Shown here in pieces: positions 34,875 to 43,423 of a DNA stretch of 64,000 nt. The notes beneath the pieces were generated by a model. That model did not search any database and was not told the DNA's origin. It was given only the letters and a program-made list of their open reading frames with translations. This DNA comes from Arthrobacter sp. TMP15 (GTDB lineage: Bacteria; Actinomycetota; Actinomycetes; Actinomycetales; Micrococcaceae), in NCBI RefSeq assembly GCF_039529835.1, contig NZ_CP154262.1:2232001-2296000 (forward strand). Direction: 5' to 3'. How positions within the stretch are numbered: position 1 is the first letter of the stretch; each line of letters starts with the position of its first letter. The position numbers were made by a program, and so were the translations under genes.

Positions 34875-35612
34875 CTAGCCCCAGTCCTCGGAACGGACCA
34901 GAATGGCACCTGAATCCGGGCAAAAGACAAGGGTCTCAGGCGTTGACTTTTTGATCTCAACCAGGTCGCCAGCGCTGAGCTGCATGCCTGAACCTTCTGA
35001 CTTTCCGTGGAACAAGCGGGCAGCGCCAACACCGTATTTGCCTAGGGCCCTGTCGTAAATGGCCAGCAGTTCCGGGGCAAAGGTGGCGGCCAGCTCCGCC
35101 CGTTCGGCCAAAGTGGCGTCGCGCTCCATTTTCAGTGCACCCAATTTGCTGCGCAGCTCATCCAAAACCTCGTCAAGGACGGATTGCATCTGTGCCACGA
35201 GGCCGTGCTGAGCCTCTTGCTTCGACGTTGCCTCCTCGAAGGCCTCCATAGCCTCCAGCTGGGTGTCCTCAAGATCGCCCCGGCGATGATTCAAGGATTC
35301 AATCTCACTTTGCAGCGCCATGAGATCTTTTGACAATCCACTGCCACTGTTCAATTTCGTCTCGTCGCGTTCAATCCGGGCAACTACAGCCGCCACATCA
35401 TCTTCAGCCTTCGTTAGTGTCCTGTGAGCATCACTCACGGCCGTATCAAGGACTACAAGATCACTTTTAGCCACTGTTACCCCAGCGTGTAAATCTGGAA
35501 GGCGAGGATCTTCTTTCAACGCCTTCGCCTGAACATCAAGCCCGCGTAGTTTGCCGTCAAGGCCCTGAATCTCCAGCAAGCGCATTTGCTCGCCCGGTGC
35601 TGCCTTAGCCAT
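34875..35612 (-). CDS. coiled-coil protein with degenerate zinc ribbon
   Basis: Residues 1-175 are long coiled-coil helices (LLEIQGLDGKLRGLDVQAKA, LMALQSEIESLNHRRGDLED). The C-terminus corresponds to the C4 zinc-ribbon of this family, but three of four cysteines are replaced: LFHGKSEGSGMQLS for the first pair and VFCPDSGAILVRS for the second, so zinc is unlikely to bind. AGGAGG lies 6 nt before the ATG. It follows the Nif3-like gene by 48 nt, an arrangement conserved in Actinobacteria, so the two are probably cotranscribed. Function unknown. Confidence 0.85.
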   Translation of the reverse strand: MAKAAPGEQMRLLEIQGLDGKLRGLDVQAKALKEDPRLPDLHAGVTVAKSDLVVLDTAVSDAHRTLTKAEDDVAAVVARIERDETKLNSGSGLSKDLMALQSEIESLNHRRGDLEDTQLEAMEAFEEATSKQEAQHGLVAQMQSVLDEVLDELRSKLGALKMERDATLAERAELAATFAPELLAIYDRALGKYGVGAARLFHGKSEGSGMQLSAGDLVEIKKSTPETLVFCPDSGAILVRSEDWG

Positions 35613-35660
35613 GTAAGTCCTCCTGCTACATCACGTGCGTGGTTATTCTCATGGGCAAGC

Positions 35661-36743
35661 CTAGTTCCCGGGGGTGAGAATAAAGTCCCACGGGTCCGTG
35701 TTTGTCTGACTCACTGCCAATTCAGCCTCAAAGCCCTGGTCGCTCAGAACATTACCCAGGGCTTGGGCCGCGGCAGGAAGCCATAGCCATTCGCTGGCAA
35801 AGTGCGAGAGGTCGATAAGGAACGGCTTTCCGTCCGCGCGTGCCTCACGGGCTTCCGAGGCCGGGTGATGACGCAGGTCCGCAGTGACATATACATCGGC
35901 ATCACTGGCACGAACAGCGTCAAACAAGCTATCTCCGGCCCCTCCGCACACCGCCACCTTATGGACAAGCGCGTTTTTATCCCCCGCCACCCGCACACCT
36001 CCGGCAACGGCTGGCAGCGTTAAGAAGATCCGCGCGGCCAAGTCACCCAACTTTTCGGCTCCCGGCAGCATGCCAACACGGCCAATTCCTTCTTCGACTA
36101 AACCGTGTTTGGCTGCCATAAGCGGCTGCGCATCGCTCAGGCCAAGAACGTCGGCAAGTACATCGGAGACGCCACCTACAGCGCTATCGCCATTGGTATG
36201 GACAGTCAGCAGGGCACAACCACCTTCGATCAGCCTATGGATTGCCCTGCCTTTCCCCGAGGTGGCGGCCACCGAGTTCACGCCCTTAAGCAACAAGGGG
36301 TGGTGGGTGATCAACAGTTGCGCACCCCATTCCAACGCCTCATCAATGACCTCAAGTGTGGGGTCAACAGCGAACATGATTCTGTCTACTTCCGCCTCAG
36401 GGCGGCCAACTACCAGACCCACACGGTCCCATTCTTCAGCCAAGGATTCCGGCCACAGCTCCTCAACAGCGACGAGAATGTCTGAGAGTACCGGAGTCTC
36501 CAAGGCAAACAATGCATCCTCGCCCGGCCCTGAGACTTGATCCGGCCCTGAGTCCTGATCCGGAGCCTGGAGCGAATCTTGTTCCTGAAACGAATCTTGT
36601 TCCTGGTCTGGATTTTGTTCCTGGACTGGATCTTTTTCCTGATCTGGATCTTGTTCCTGATCTGTGCCGGTGACTGCCTCGGCGCCGTGGGCACCTGCGC
36701 CAGTTCCGTCGTCGTGCGTGGGAAGAAATGATTCCTTACTCAT
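35661..36743 (-). CDS. Nif3-like dinuclear metal centre protein with acidic repeat extension
   Basis: Residues 80-360 match Nif3-like (YqfO/GTP cyclohydrolase 1 type 2) proteins: LAEEWDRVGLVVGRP, LLITHHPLLLKGVNSV with the metal histidines, LLTVHTNGDSAVGGVSDVLA and the C-terminal LIDLSHFASEWLWLP. The biochemical role is uncertain. Unusual is the N-terminal 75 residues: an acidic, Gln/Asp/Pro-rich tract (DQEQDPDQEKDPVQEQNPDQ) encoded by an imperfect 18-bp tandem repeat. AAGGTAGG lies before the ATG. The downstream gene is the degenerate zinc-ribbon protein. Confidence 0.88.
   Translation of the reverse strand: MSKESFLPTHDDGTGAGAHGAEAVTGTDQEQDPDQEKDPVQEQNPDQEQDSFQEQDSLQAPDQDSGPDQVSGPGEDALFALETPVLSDILVAVEELWPESLAEEWDRVGLVVGRPEAEVDRIMFAVDPTLEVIDEALEWGAQLLITHHPLLLKGVNSVAATSGKGRAIHRLIEGGCALLTVHTNGDSAVGGVSDVLADVLGLSDAQPLMAAKHGLVEEGIGRVGMLPGAEKLGDLAARIFLTLPAVAGGVRVAGDKNALVHKVAVCGGAGDSLFDAVRASDADVYVTADLRHHPASEAREARADGKPFLIDLSHFASEWLWLPAAAQALGNVLSDQGFEAELAVSQTNTDPWDFILTPGN
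36574..36663. repeat. 18-bp imperfect tandem repeat, 5 copies, in the Nif3-like gene
   Basis: Five units based on GGATCTTGTTCCTGATCT lie end to end and encode the acidic DQEQ-type repeats on the minus strand. Length changes would stay in frame. Confidence 0.9.
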
Positions 36744-36823
36744 AGTCCTACCTTACTGGCGAGAGCGCCCAGTGGAGACTTCAAAGCCGTTGGGGAATCT
36801 TGTGGCCACCAAATGACTTATAA

Positions 36824-37354
36824 ATGAACATGAAGACTTTTGTATTGGGCGGTGGGTGCTTTTGGTGCCTCGATGCCGTCTACCAAATGACCAAAGGCGT
36901 GGAATCCGTAGTGTCCGGTTACACTGCCGGGGCCCTGCCAAATCCCACGTATGAACAAATCTGTACTGGCATGACAGGACATGCGGAGGTGGTATCGGTG
37001 ACTTTTGATGAAAGTATCATTCCCCCGGACGTCATCTTGGACATGTTCTTTGTGCAGCACGATCCCACCACGCTCAATCGGCAGGGGTACGACGCCGGAA
37101 CCCAGTACCGCTCAGCCATGTACTACCGCGATGCTGAGGAAGAAGCAGCTTTCCATGCTGCTATTGAGCGCAACCAGCCGTTGTGGGATGACCCAATAGT
37201 TACGGAAGTCTCACCACTGGGGGTCATCTATCCTGCCACCGCAGATCACCAGGATTTCTATGCCCAGCGCCCGGAAGTCGGCTACTGCAGGGTCATTATC
37301 GACCCAAAAATCGCCAAAGTAAGAAAACATTACGCGAAGTGGCTTTCCGCGTAG
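36824..37354 (+). CDS. msrA: peptide methionine-S-sulfoxide reductase A
   Basis: Repairs methionine-S-sulfoxide in oxidised proteins. The active site motif is [13 protein letters not shown] with the catalytic cysteine at about residue 11, then [30 protein letters not shown], and [20 protein letters not shown] with YRSAMYY, all typical of MsrA. The GCFWCLD form is common in Actinobacteria. An ATG six nt further (36830) could be the true start; no clear ribosome site favours either. The cysteine-synthesis genes follow downstream. Confidence 0.95.
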   Translation: MNMKTFVLGGGCFWCLDAVYQMTKGVESVVSGYTAGALPNPTYEQICTGMTGHAEVVSVTFDESIIPPDVILDMFFVQHDPTTLNRQGYDAGTQYRSAMYYRDAEEEAAFHAAIERNQPLWDDPIVTEVSPLGVIYPATADHQDFYAQRPEVGYCRVIIDPKIAKVRKHYAKWLSA

Positions 37355-37445
37355 GAACACCCCGCAGGAATCGCTACGCTGGCGAACATACCGAGCACCC
37401 CGAGACTGCAGCACACCGGTTCACGAAAGAATTGAAGGAGAAGTC

Positions 37446-38381
37446 ATGGCACGGATTTATGACAATGTTACCCAATTGGTGGGCGGCACACCCTTGGTGC
37501 GCCTCAACCGCCTAACTGAAGGCCTGGATGCCACGGTGGCTGTGAAGCTGGAGTTCTACAACCCTGCCAACAGCGTCAAGGACAGGATCGGTGTCGCCAT
37601 TGTTGATGCAGCAGAGGCGTCGGGGGAACTCAAGCCCGGTGGCACTATTGTGGAGGGCACCTCAGGGAACACAGGCATCGCCTTGGCCATGGTTGGCGCT
37701 GCACGCGGCTACAAAGTTATCCTGACCATGCCAGAGACAATGTCCACTGAGCGGCGCGTCATGCTCCGTGCGTACGGTGCTGAGATTGTTTTGACGCCGG
37801 GTTCCGAGGGTATGCGCGGATCCCTAGACCGAGCGAAGGAAATCGTCGCCAACACGGAAAATGCTGTCTGGGCCCAACAATTCGCCAATGTTGCAAACCC
37901 CGAGGCGCACCGGCGTACCACCGCCGAGGAAATCTGGAACGACACCGATGGGGCCGTTGATATCTTCGTTGCCGGAGTTGGTACCGGTGGAACCGTCACA
38001 GGTGTTGGCCAAGTCCTCAAGGAACGCAAGCCCGGCGTGCAGATTGTTGCCGTGGAGCCCCTAGATTCGGCCATCCTCAACGGTGGGGCCCCTGGCCCCC
38101 ACAAGATTCAGGGTCTGGGCGCCAACTTTATTCCTGAAATTCTGGATCAAGACATCTACGACGAAGTATTCGACGCCACGCTAGAGGACTCCGTCCGGGT
38201 TGCCCGCGAACTCGGTGTCAAAGAAGGGATCTTGGGCGGCATTTCCTCCGGAGCGATCGTCTGGGCTGCCCTGGAACTGGCTAAACGCCCGGAAAACGCC
38301 GGCAAACTCATAGTCGCCATCATCTGCGATTTCGGCGAACGCTACATTTCCACAGTGCTTTACGACGACATCCGGGGCTAG
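37446..38381 (+). CDS. cysK: cysteine synthase (O-acetylserine sulfhydrylase)
   Basis: PLP enzyme that makes cysteine from O-acetylserine and sulfide. Motifs: [13 protein letters not shown], the Schiff-base lysine in [49 protein letters not shown] and [15 protein letters not shown]. Length 311 is standard. AAGGAG lies 5 nt before the ATG. The serine acetyltransferase gene, which supplies its substrate, follows after a 174-nt gap holding a stem-loop; the two products commonly form the cysteine synthase complex. Confidence 0.96.
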   Translation: MARIYDNVTQLVGGTPLVRLNRLTEGLDATVAVKLEFYNPANSVKDRIGVAIVDAAEASGELKPGGTIVEGTSGNTGIALAMVGAARGYKVILTMPETMSTERRVMLRAYGAEIVLTPGSEGMRGSLDRAKEIVANTENAVWAQQFANVANPEAHRRTTAEEIWNDTDGAVDIFVAGVGTGGTVTGVGQVLKERKPGVQIVAVEPLDSAILNGGAPGPHKIQGLGANFIPEILDQDIYDEVFDATLEDSVRVARELGVKEGILGGISSGAIVWAALELAKRPENAGKLIVAIICDFGERYISTVLYDDIRG

Positions 38382-38404
38382 TAAGTATCCTTGGCGGAAT
38401 ATTT

Positions 38405-38441
38405 CCCGCATCAATGACGCTGTCGGTGTCAGTGATGCGGG
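38405..38441. terminator. stem-loop between cysK and cysE
   Basis: CCCGCATCA-A-TGAC pairs with GTCA-G-TGATGCGGG around a 9-nt loop. It has no T-run and may reduce read-through into cysE or end a cysK transcript. Confidence 0.6.
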
Positions 38442-38555
38442 TCTTGCCGTCTGGGGACTTTGTTTGTTCGAACGCTGCGTAGTGGGACGGCTCCTTTGCG
38501 CAGGCATGGCAAACCACGCCAAGAATTATCTGTGGCGCTCAACTGAAGGAAGTCT

Positions 38556-39143
38556 GTGGGATTTTTCAGCAGAATACATGAAGACCTCGAGTCGGCCCGC
38601 TCGCATGATCCGGCTGCCCGCAGTTCGGCAGAAAACTTTTTCATATACTCGGGGCTCCATGCCATCTGGATGCATCGGCTAACCCACAAGATGTGGGCTA
38701 AACCGGGATTGCGGTTTCCTGCAAGGGCATTGTCACAGTTGGCGCGTTTTGTCACAGGAATCGAGATCCATCCGGGTGCCACCATTGGCAGGCGCTTCTT
38801 CATCGACCACGGCATGGGCGTTGTTATTGGCGAGACAAGCAACATTGGTGATGACGTCATGATCTATCACGGGGTAACCCTCGGGGGCCGTTCTCTGGCC
38901 AAGGTCAAGAGGCACCCAACCATCGGCGACCGTGTCACCATAGGTGCCGGTGCGAAGGTGCTGGGCCCCATCACCATTGGCAGTGACTCCGCCATTGGCG
39001 CCAACGCCGTCGTGGTCAAAGAGGCACCTTGTAACTCCATCATCACGGGCGTCCCAGCCACATGGCGGCATCGAGACGCTAAGCGTGAGATGGCTCCGGC
39101 CGTCGATCCAGCGGAGTACATCGACCCGGCCATGTGGATTTAG
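38556..39143 (+). CDS. cysE: serine O-acetyltransferase
   Basis: Left-handed beta-helix acetyltransferase that activates serine for cysteine synthesis. After a short helical N-terminus ([17 protein letters not shown]) come the hexapeptide repeats [40 protein letters not shown] and [19 protein letters not shown]. The His in FIDHG and in YHGVTLGG are the active-site pair. At 195 residues it is the short EpsC-like type. The C-terminus DPAMWI ends in isoleucine, which could insert into the cysK active site. The start is GTG 38556, preceded by AAGGAAG at 3-8 nt. Confidence 0.95.
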   Translation: MGFFSRIHEDLESARSHDPAARSSAENFFIYSGLHAIWMHRLTHKMWAKPGLRFPARALSQLARFVTGIEIHPGATIGRRFFIDHGMGVVIGETSNIGDDVMIYHGVTLGGRSLAKVKRHPTIGDRVTIGAGAKVLGPITIGSDSAIGANAVVVKEAPCNSIITGVPATWRHRDAKREMAPAVDPAEYIDPAMWI

Positions 39144-39148
39144 TTCTT

Positions 39149-39604
39149 TCAGCTACCCACGTAGGCGCGGGCTATGGAGGAAAGTGCGGCTTCATTCGCA
39201 TCCGTCCAGGCGTCCATGGACAGCCCCGCCCCCGAGAGCTCCAGACTGACGAGTCCGTGGACTTGCCCCCAGACTGCCATGGCGACTGCGGCCGGAGGTC
39301 CAGCTGCAGGTGCGTTCTCAAGCAGTGCAGACACGGCAGCCACCAGTGGCGCCAGCGCTTCATGGAAAAAGTCCAGCGCTCCCTCACGGCGATCCCCTGA
39401 TCCTTGCCAGCCGGCAAACATGAGCAAGTGAAGCACCGGTTGTCACAGTGCCCATTCCCGAAATGCCCGACCCAGCGCCAGCAAGCCCCGCGGTGCTGCC
39501 GCGGACGCAGACGCCGCGAGCATGCGAAATTCTTCTTTAACATCGGCTGCCACGCCTTAGACAGCCGCGTCCATGCGCCTGATAAAAACTTTAGCGGTGT
39601 GCAT
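39149..39604 (-). pseudogene. TetR-family regulator, broken by in-frame stops
   Basis: In one minus-strand frame the sequence reads KEEFRMLAASASAAAPRGLL, ALGRAFREWAL, stop, QPVLHLLMFAGWQGSGDRRE, then GALDFFHEALAPLV and VAMAVWGQVHGLVSLELSG. The last part is the typical TetR C-terminal (WHG) ligand domain and the rest is its natural upstream continuation. Stops TGA (39443-39445) and TAA (39557-39559) interrupt it, and no N-terminal DNA-binding helices are recognisable. The 95-residue piece after the TGA might still be made from GTG 39436, but it could not bind DNA. Confidence 0.7.
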
Positions 39605-39777
39605 AGGAGGTCTTGCCTTAGGCCCCACATTTTTCGCCTACTGGGAAAGCCCCGAGCATCGACAGGACTTTGCCGCCAGCGCTGGAGACCCCTTCACTTT
39701 GCCCCGTGGCGAGCGTTCATGAGGCAGAGCGCAGGAACGGCACGTCAGCGCTTGGGCCGCTGATCACCGCACCCCAG

Positions 39778-39828
39778 AACGACGGCGGCGGGTAACCTTT
39801 TTTTCAAAGGTTACCCGCCGCCGTCGTT
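39778..39828 (-). terminator. strong hairpin terminator of the 6-phosphogluconate dehydrogenase gene
   Basis: A perfect 23-bp stem closes a 5-nt loop 13 nt after the gene's stop; the loop-proximal part contains A/T runs. Confidence 0.85.
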
Positions 39829-39840
39829 CGCCACCGTGGA

Positions 39841-41307
39841 TTAGTGAGTGTCTACGGCACTTACCTCGGATTTGTCCCCGCTCCACTGGGTGTGAAACGT
39901 ACCTTCTTCGTCAACACGGTTGTACGTGTGGGCGCCGAAGAGGTCGCGCAGTCCCTGGGTCAGTGCGGCGGGCAGGCGCTTGCGGCGTAACCCGTCGTAG
40001 TACGCAAGCGAGGAAGAGAACACCGGAACCGGGATGCCAAGCTGAACGGCGGTGGACACCACGCGGCGCCAAGCTGGGAGAACCTCGGCAATTTCGGCTG
40101 CGAACGCCGGCGCGAACAACAGGTTCGCCGGCTTCTCTTCTGCCGCGTAGGCCTTTGTGATGTCCTTGAGCAGCTCTGCACGGATGATGCAGCCGCCGCG
40201 CCATAGGGAAGCGATCTCGTCAAGCTTCAGATCCCAGTTGTACTCGGTGGCCGCGGAGGTCAACATGTCGATGCCTTGGGCGTAGCTAATCAGTTTGGAC
40301 GCATAGAGAGCCTGGCGGACATCTTCAACAAAGTCCGCGCCTAGTTCCACGGAAACCTCATGGCCGGTCAGGACCTCTTGGCCAATGGCACGCTGGTTGC
40401 GCTGGGAAGACAGTCCGCGAGCAAACACGGACTCGGCGATCGCCGAGGTGGGTGAGCCAAGATCAAGGGCTGACTGGACAGTCCAGCGGCCCGTGCCTTT
40501 CTGGCCTGCCGAGTCAACAATGACATCAACCAGCGGCTTGCCGGTCTTGGCATCAACATGACCCAGCACCTCGGCTGTGATTTCAATCAGGAATGAGGCC
40601 AGCTGCCCCTCGTTCCACTTCTTGAAGATCTCTGCCTGCTCAGCCGGTTCGATGCCGGCGGCGCTGCGGAGGAGGTCGTAGGCCTCACCGATGACCTGCA
40701 TGTCCGCATACTCAATACCGTTATGGACCATTTTCACAAAGTGGCCGGCACCGTCAGTTCCAATCCATGCACAGCAAGGCTGGCCGTCCACCTTGGCGGA
40801 GATCTTTTCCAGCAGCGGACCCAGGGCGTCGTAGGATTCCTTGGAGCCACCGGGCATGATGGACGGGCCCAGCAGGGCACCCTCTTCACCACCGGATACG
40901 CCAACACCTACGAAGTGCAAGTCTTTTTTGGCTAAGGCGGCTTCACGGCGGCGGGTGTCCTGGAAGTTGGAGTTGCCGCCATCTATGATGATGTCTCCGG
41001 CCTCCATGAGCGGTACGAGGGCATCGATCACCGAGTCAACGGGAGCGCCGGCCTTAACCATCATGAGCACGCGGCGCGGTTTCTCCAATGACTCTACAAG
41101 TTCGGCGAGCGTCTGGGTGCGCACGAAGTTTCCTTCGGCGCCGTGGGCGTCCAACAACGCGTCGGTTTTTTCAACCGAGCGGTTGTGCAGCGCCACTGTG
41201 TATCCGTTGCGGGCCAGGTTGCGGGCCAAGTTGGCGCCCATGACGGCTAGGCCGGTGACGCCGATCTGTGCTGTGCCAGTTTGTGCAGTGTCATTTTGTG
41301 CAGACAT
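39841..41307 (-). CDS. gnd: 6-phosphogluconate dehydrogenase, decarboxylating (NADP)
   Basis: Oxidative pentose-phosphate enzyme converting 6-phosphogluconate to ribulose-5-phosphate with NADP. Motifs: the Rossmann loop GLAVMGANLARNLARNGYTV with NRS following, GVSGGEEGALLGPSIMPGG, HFVKMVHNGIEYADMQ, and in the C-terminal domain WTVQSALDLGSPTSAIAESV and NRVDEEGTFHTQWSG. The frame runs back to 41454, but GGAGG lies 5 nt before the ATG at 41307, giving a normal 488 residues. Confidence 0.96.
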   Translation of the reverse strand: MSAQNDTAQTGTAQIGVTGLAVMGANLARNLARNGYTVALHNRSVEKTDALLDAHGAEGNFVRTQTLAELVESLEKPRRVLMMVKAGAPVDSVIDALVPLMEAGDIIIDGGNSNFQDTRRREAALAKKDLHFVGVGVSGGEEGALLGPSIMPGGSKESYDALGPLLEKISAKVDGQPCCAWIGTDGAGHFVKMVHNGIEYADMQVIGEAYDLLRSAAGIEPAEQAEIFKKWNEGQLASFLIEITAEVLGHVDAKTGKPLVDVIVDSAGQKGTGRWTVQSALDLGSPTSAIAESVFARGLSSQRNQRAIGQEVLTGHEVSVELGADFVEDVRQALYASKLISYAQGIDMLTSAATEYNWDLKLDEIASLWRGGCIIRAELLKDITKAYAAEEKPANLLFAPAFAAEIAEVLPAWRRVVSTAVQLGIPVPVFSSSLAYYDGLRRKRLPAALTQGLRDLFGAHTYNRVDEEGTFHTQWSGDKSEVSAVDTH

Positions 41308-41544
41308 GCTACCTCCAGAGTGAATTGAACAGTTTCCTCCAGCATATCGGTGACGACTCAGGTTCCCCAGTTGGTTACAGGATTTTGCGGGCGGACAGGT
41401 GCACGAACATGCTGGTGGTGCGCGGCTGAGCGGGCATACAGGTGCTTGTCTCATTTGAGACTGGCTTTATAAAAATTTACGGGTCTGGAGCCGGACCCGA
41501 GTTTCTTTGGACGTGGTTCAGTATTTTGTGTGCACTTCATTACG

Positions 41545-42606
41545 ATGAAGATTATGAGCCCTGAAAATATTACGGTTGCGATTGCTGTCCCACTCAGCTC
41601 CGAGCTTGTGGAGCGCATCAAGTCGGCGCATCCAACCGTGACCGTTCGCTATGAACCCGAACTGCTGCCACCGGAGCGGTTCCCGGCCGACCACGCAGGG
41701 GATCCGGCGTTCAAACGAACAGCCGAACAGGAAGCGCGCTATTGGAAAATGCTCCGCAGCGCCGATGTGCTCTACGGTTTTCCCAATGAAGATGCTCAGG
41801 GGCTGGCTAGCATCTCCTCAAGCCCGAAGCTGCGGTGGATTCAAGCCATGGCAGCCGGCGCAGGTGGCACCGTCAAGGCGGCCAACCTGTCCCCCTCAGA
41901 CCTAGCGCGTATCACTGTCACCAGCTCTGCTGGCGTCCACGCCTTGCCACTAGCTGAATTTGCCATGCTAGGCATCCTGAACGGCTTCAAAGGCACAGTA
42001 GCGCTTGCCGCCGATCAGGCCGCGAAGCACTGGCCGGAGCTCCGGAGCCCTACACGTTTGCTCAGTGGCTCCAACGTAGTCATTGCCGGACTTGGCGAGA
42101 TTGGTCTTGAAACTGCGCGCCTGGCCCGGGCACTAGGCATGAACGTCAGCGGCACCAAACGCAACGTAGAAGCCATCGACGGTATAGACGTAGTCACCGA
42201 CACCGCCGGACTTCCCGATCTTGTGGCCACAGCCGACGTTCTCATCAACACTCTCCCTGGAACGCCCTATACGGAAAAACTAATCAATTCAAAAATCTTC
42301 AACGCCATGAAACCGGGCACGATTCTGATCAATGTGGGCCGTGGCACGGTTGTTGACGAGGAGGATCTCTTGGCAGCACTGAACAATGGCCAGCTCTCAT
42401 ACGCTTGCCTCGATGTCTTCGCCGAGGAGCCGTTGCCAACGAACAGTGAACTATGGTCGCACCCACTTGTGTTGGTCTCACCCCACTGCTCAGCCTTGAG
42501 TGCAGCGGAGAACCGTCTCATTGCCGAGCGTTTCATCGAGAACCTCACGCGCTTTCAGGCCGACGAGGAGCTATTGCACCCTGTGGATTCTGTCTACTTC
42601 TACTAG
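41545..42606 (+). CDS. D-2-hydroxyacid dehydrogenase family protein
   Basis: NAD(P)-dependent D-isomer 2-hydroxyacid dehydrogenase. The Rossmann motif is VVIAGLGEIGLETARLARAL near residue 185; INTLPGTPYTEKLINSKIFN, LINVGRGTVVDEEDLLAALN (catalytic Arg) and LDVFAEEPLPTNSELW (Glu) follow, and the catalytic His is in LVSPHCSALSAAEN. The substrate is unknown; enzymes of this subgroup act on glyoxylate, phosphoglycerate-like or keto acids. Three starts compete: GTG 41530, ATG 41545, ATG 41554; no ribosome site decides. Confidence 0.88.
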   Translation: MKIMSPENITVAIAVPLSSELVERIKSAHPTVTVRYEPELLPPERFPADHAGDPAFKRTAEQEARYWKMLRSADVLYGFPNEDAQGLASISSSPKLRWIQAMAAGAGGTVKAANLSPSDLARITVTSSAGVHALPLAEFAMLGILNGFKGTVALAADQAAKHWPELRSPTRLLSGSNVVIAGLGEIGLETARLARALGMNVSGTKRNVEAIDGIDVVTDTAGLPDLVATADVLINTLPGTPYTEKLINSKIFNAMKPGTILINVGRGTVVDEEDLLAALNNGQLSYACLDVFAEEPLPTNSELWSHPLVLVSPHCSALSAAENRLIAERFIENLTRFQADEELLHPVDSVYFY

Positions 42607-42656
42607 CTCACAGCTGCCACCACAGGGCCTCCACCGCAGAGGTAGAACGTCCGTTG

Positions 42657-42685
42657 TTGTGTTTTTCCCGGAGGAGAGGTATATT
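42657..42685 (+). promoter_or_regulatory. predicted promoter of candidate small RNA 1
   Basis: TTGTGT (42657-42662), 17-nt spacer, TATATT (42680-42685). The second candidate RNA has the same -10 box and spacer length. Confidence 0.6.
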
Positions 42686-42691
42686 TTCTCC

Positions 42692-42787
42692 AGGCCTTCC
42701 CCTGTGGCGTCCCCCAATAGCCACAGTGGAAGGTCCACCAATTTAAGTGCCCGTTTTGAGAGTTTCTCCGGTGCTGCGGATTTTTTT
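42692..42787 (+). ncRNA. candidate C-rich-loop small RNA 1
   Basis: From the predicted start at 42692 the RNA folds at once into a hairpin (42693-42736): stem CCTTCC-C-CTGTGGC with GCCACAG-T-GGAAGG, loop GTCCCCCAATA. A short TCCG/CGGA stem followed by seven Ts ends at 42787. No protein frame of note overlaps. The C-rich exposed loop is reminiscent of the actinobacterial 6C RNA family, whose loops can pair with G-rich ribosome sites. Confidence 0.6.
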
Positions 42788-42859
42788 GCCTCAAGTTTCA
42801 GCATGTGAAACTTCTTCTTGACCCCAAGCTGTGAACATCTGGCAATGGAGTGTGTCAGT

Positions 42860-42888
42860 TTGCATCTGGCCGTGCCAGTTGTTATATT
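42860..42888 (+). promoter_or_regulatory. predicted promoter of candidate small RNA 2
   Basis: TTGCAT (42860-42865), 17-nt spacer, TATATT (42883-42888). Confidence 0.6.
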
Positions 42889-42894
42889 TTTAGT

Positions 42895-42950
42895 ACTGGT
42901 TCCCCACCACAGCGTCCCCCAATAGCTGTGGCGGGGAGCCTTTTATTTTA
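42895..42950 (+). ncRNA. candidate C-rich-loop small RNA 2 with terminator
   Basis: From the predicted start the whole RNA is one hairpin: GGTTCCCC-A-CCACAGC pairs with GCTGTGG-C-GGGGAGCC, loop GTCCCCCAATA, followed by TTTTATTTTA. The loop is identical to that of candidate 1, while the adjacent 7-bp stem is inverted in sequence (CCACAGC here, CTGTGGC there), which keeps pairing intact. The hairpin doubles as an intrinsic terminator. Confidence 0.65.
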
Positions 42951-42996
42951 AGCAGCAGCTTGGGCCACTGCGGTCATTTGCAATCATTGGCCCCCA

Positions 42997-43329
42997 TCAA
43001 CTTGCCATCTGCAGTGGACCGCGAACCCGCCATGGCGCGCCATCAGCGTCACGCTCTAATTCCATGGTGACCAGCTCACTGCGCAGGTTACGCCCAAGAC
43101 GAGCCTGTAAGCGCCACACCTGCACATCCACGCGCCCCTGCCCCTTGGGCATGCGCTGCGCATGTTTCCACCATTCAACCCGCTCATACCAACGCACAGG
43201 CTCGGCGCCCACCAGCCAGACCCGGCCATCTCGGTGAACAGCGGCAGGAACCCCTGCCGCGGTCATTGTTACCGTCACTTCTTCCACACCCGTTTTCATG
43301 TCACAGATGCTACGGACAGGGTCTGACAT
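42997..43329 (-). CDS. DUF6504-like protein of unknown function
   Basis: The 110-residue protein has a Trp-rich core, GRVWLVGAEPVRWYERVEWW and KGQGRVDVQVWRLQARLGR, resembling the C-terminal DUF6504-type segment seen beside error-prone polymerase genes in Actinobacteria. No such polymerase is adjacent here. The ATG at 43329 has GGCAGG upstream; ATG 43299 is an alternative. The hairpin repeat at 43346-43410 lies directly before it. Confidence 0.55.
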   Translation of the reverse strand: MSDPVRSICDMKTGVEEVTVTMTAAGVPAAVHRDGRVWLVGAEPVRWYERVEWWKHAQRMPKGQGRVDVQVWRLQARLGRNLRSELVTMELERDADGAPWRVRGPLQMAS

Positions 43330-43345
43330 TGGTGCCTGCCCATAG

Positions 43346-43410
43346 CGTGAGGTTGGAGATAATGACGCCTCCGCCGGGTCGGCGGTGGCGTCATTATCTC
43401 CAACCTCACG
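43346..43410. repeat. long palindromic hairpin repeat, copy 2
   Basis: Arms of 24 bp (43346-43369 and 43387-43410) pair perfectly, then one T/T mismatch, then CCGCC/GGCGG closing a 5-nt loop. The arm core TGAGGTTGGAGATAATGAC matches copy 1 at 27821-27882. It lies 13 nt after the exonuclease gene's stop codon and 16 nt before the next gene. Confidence 0.85.
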
Positions 43411-43423
43411 AAGAGGGGGCCAG

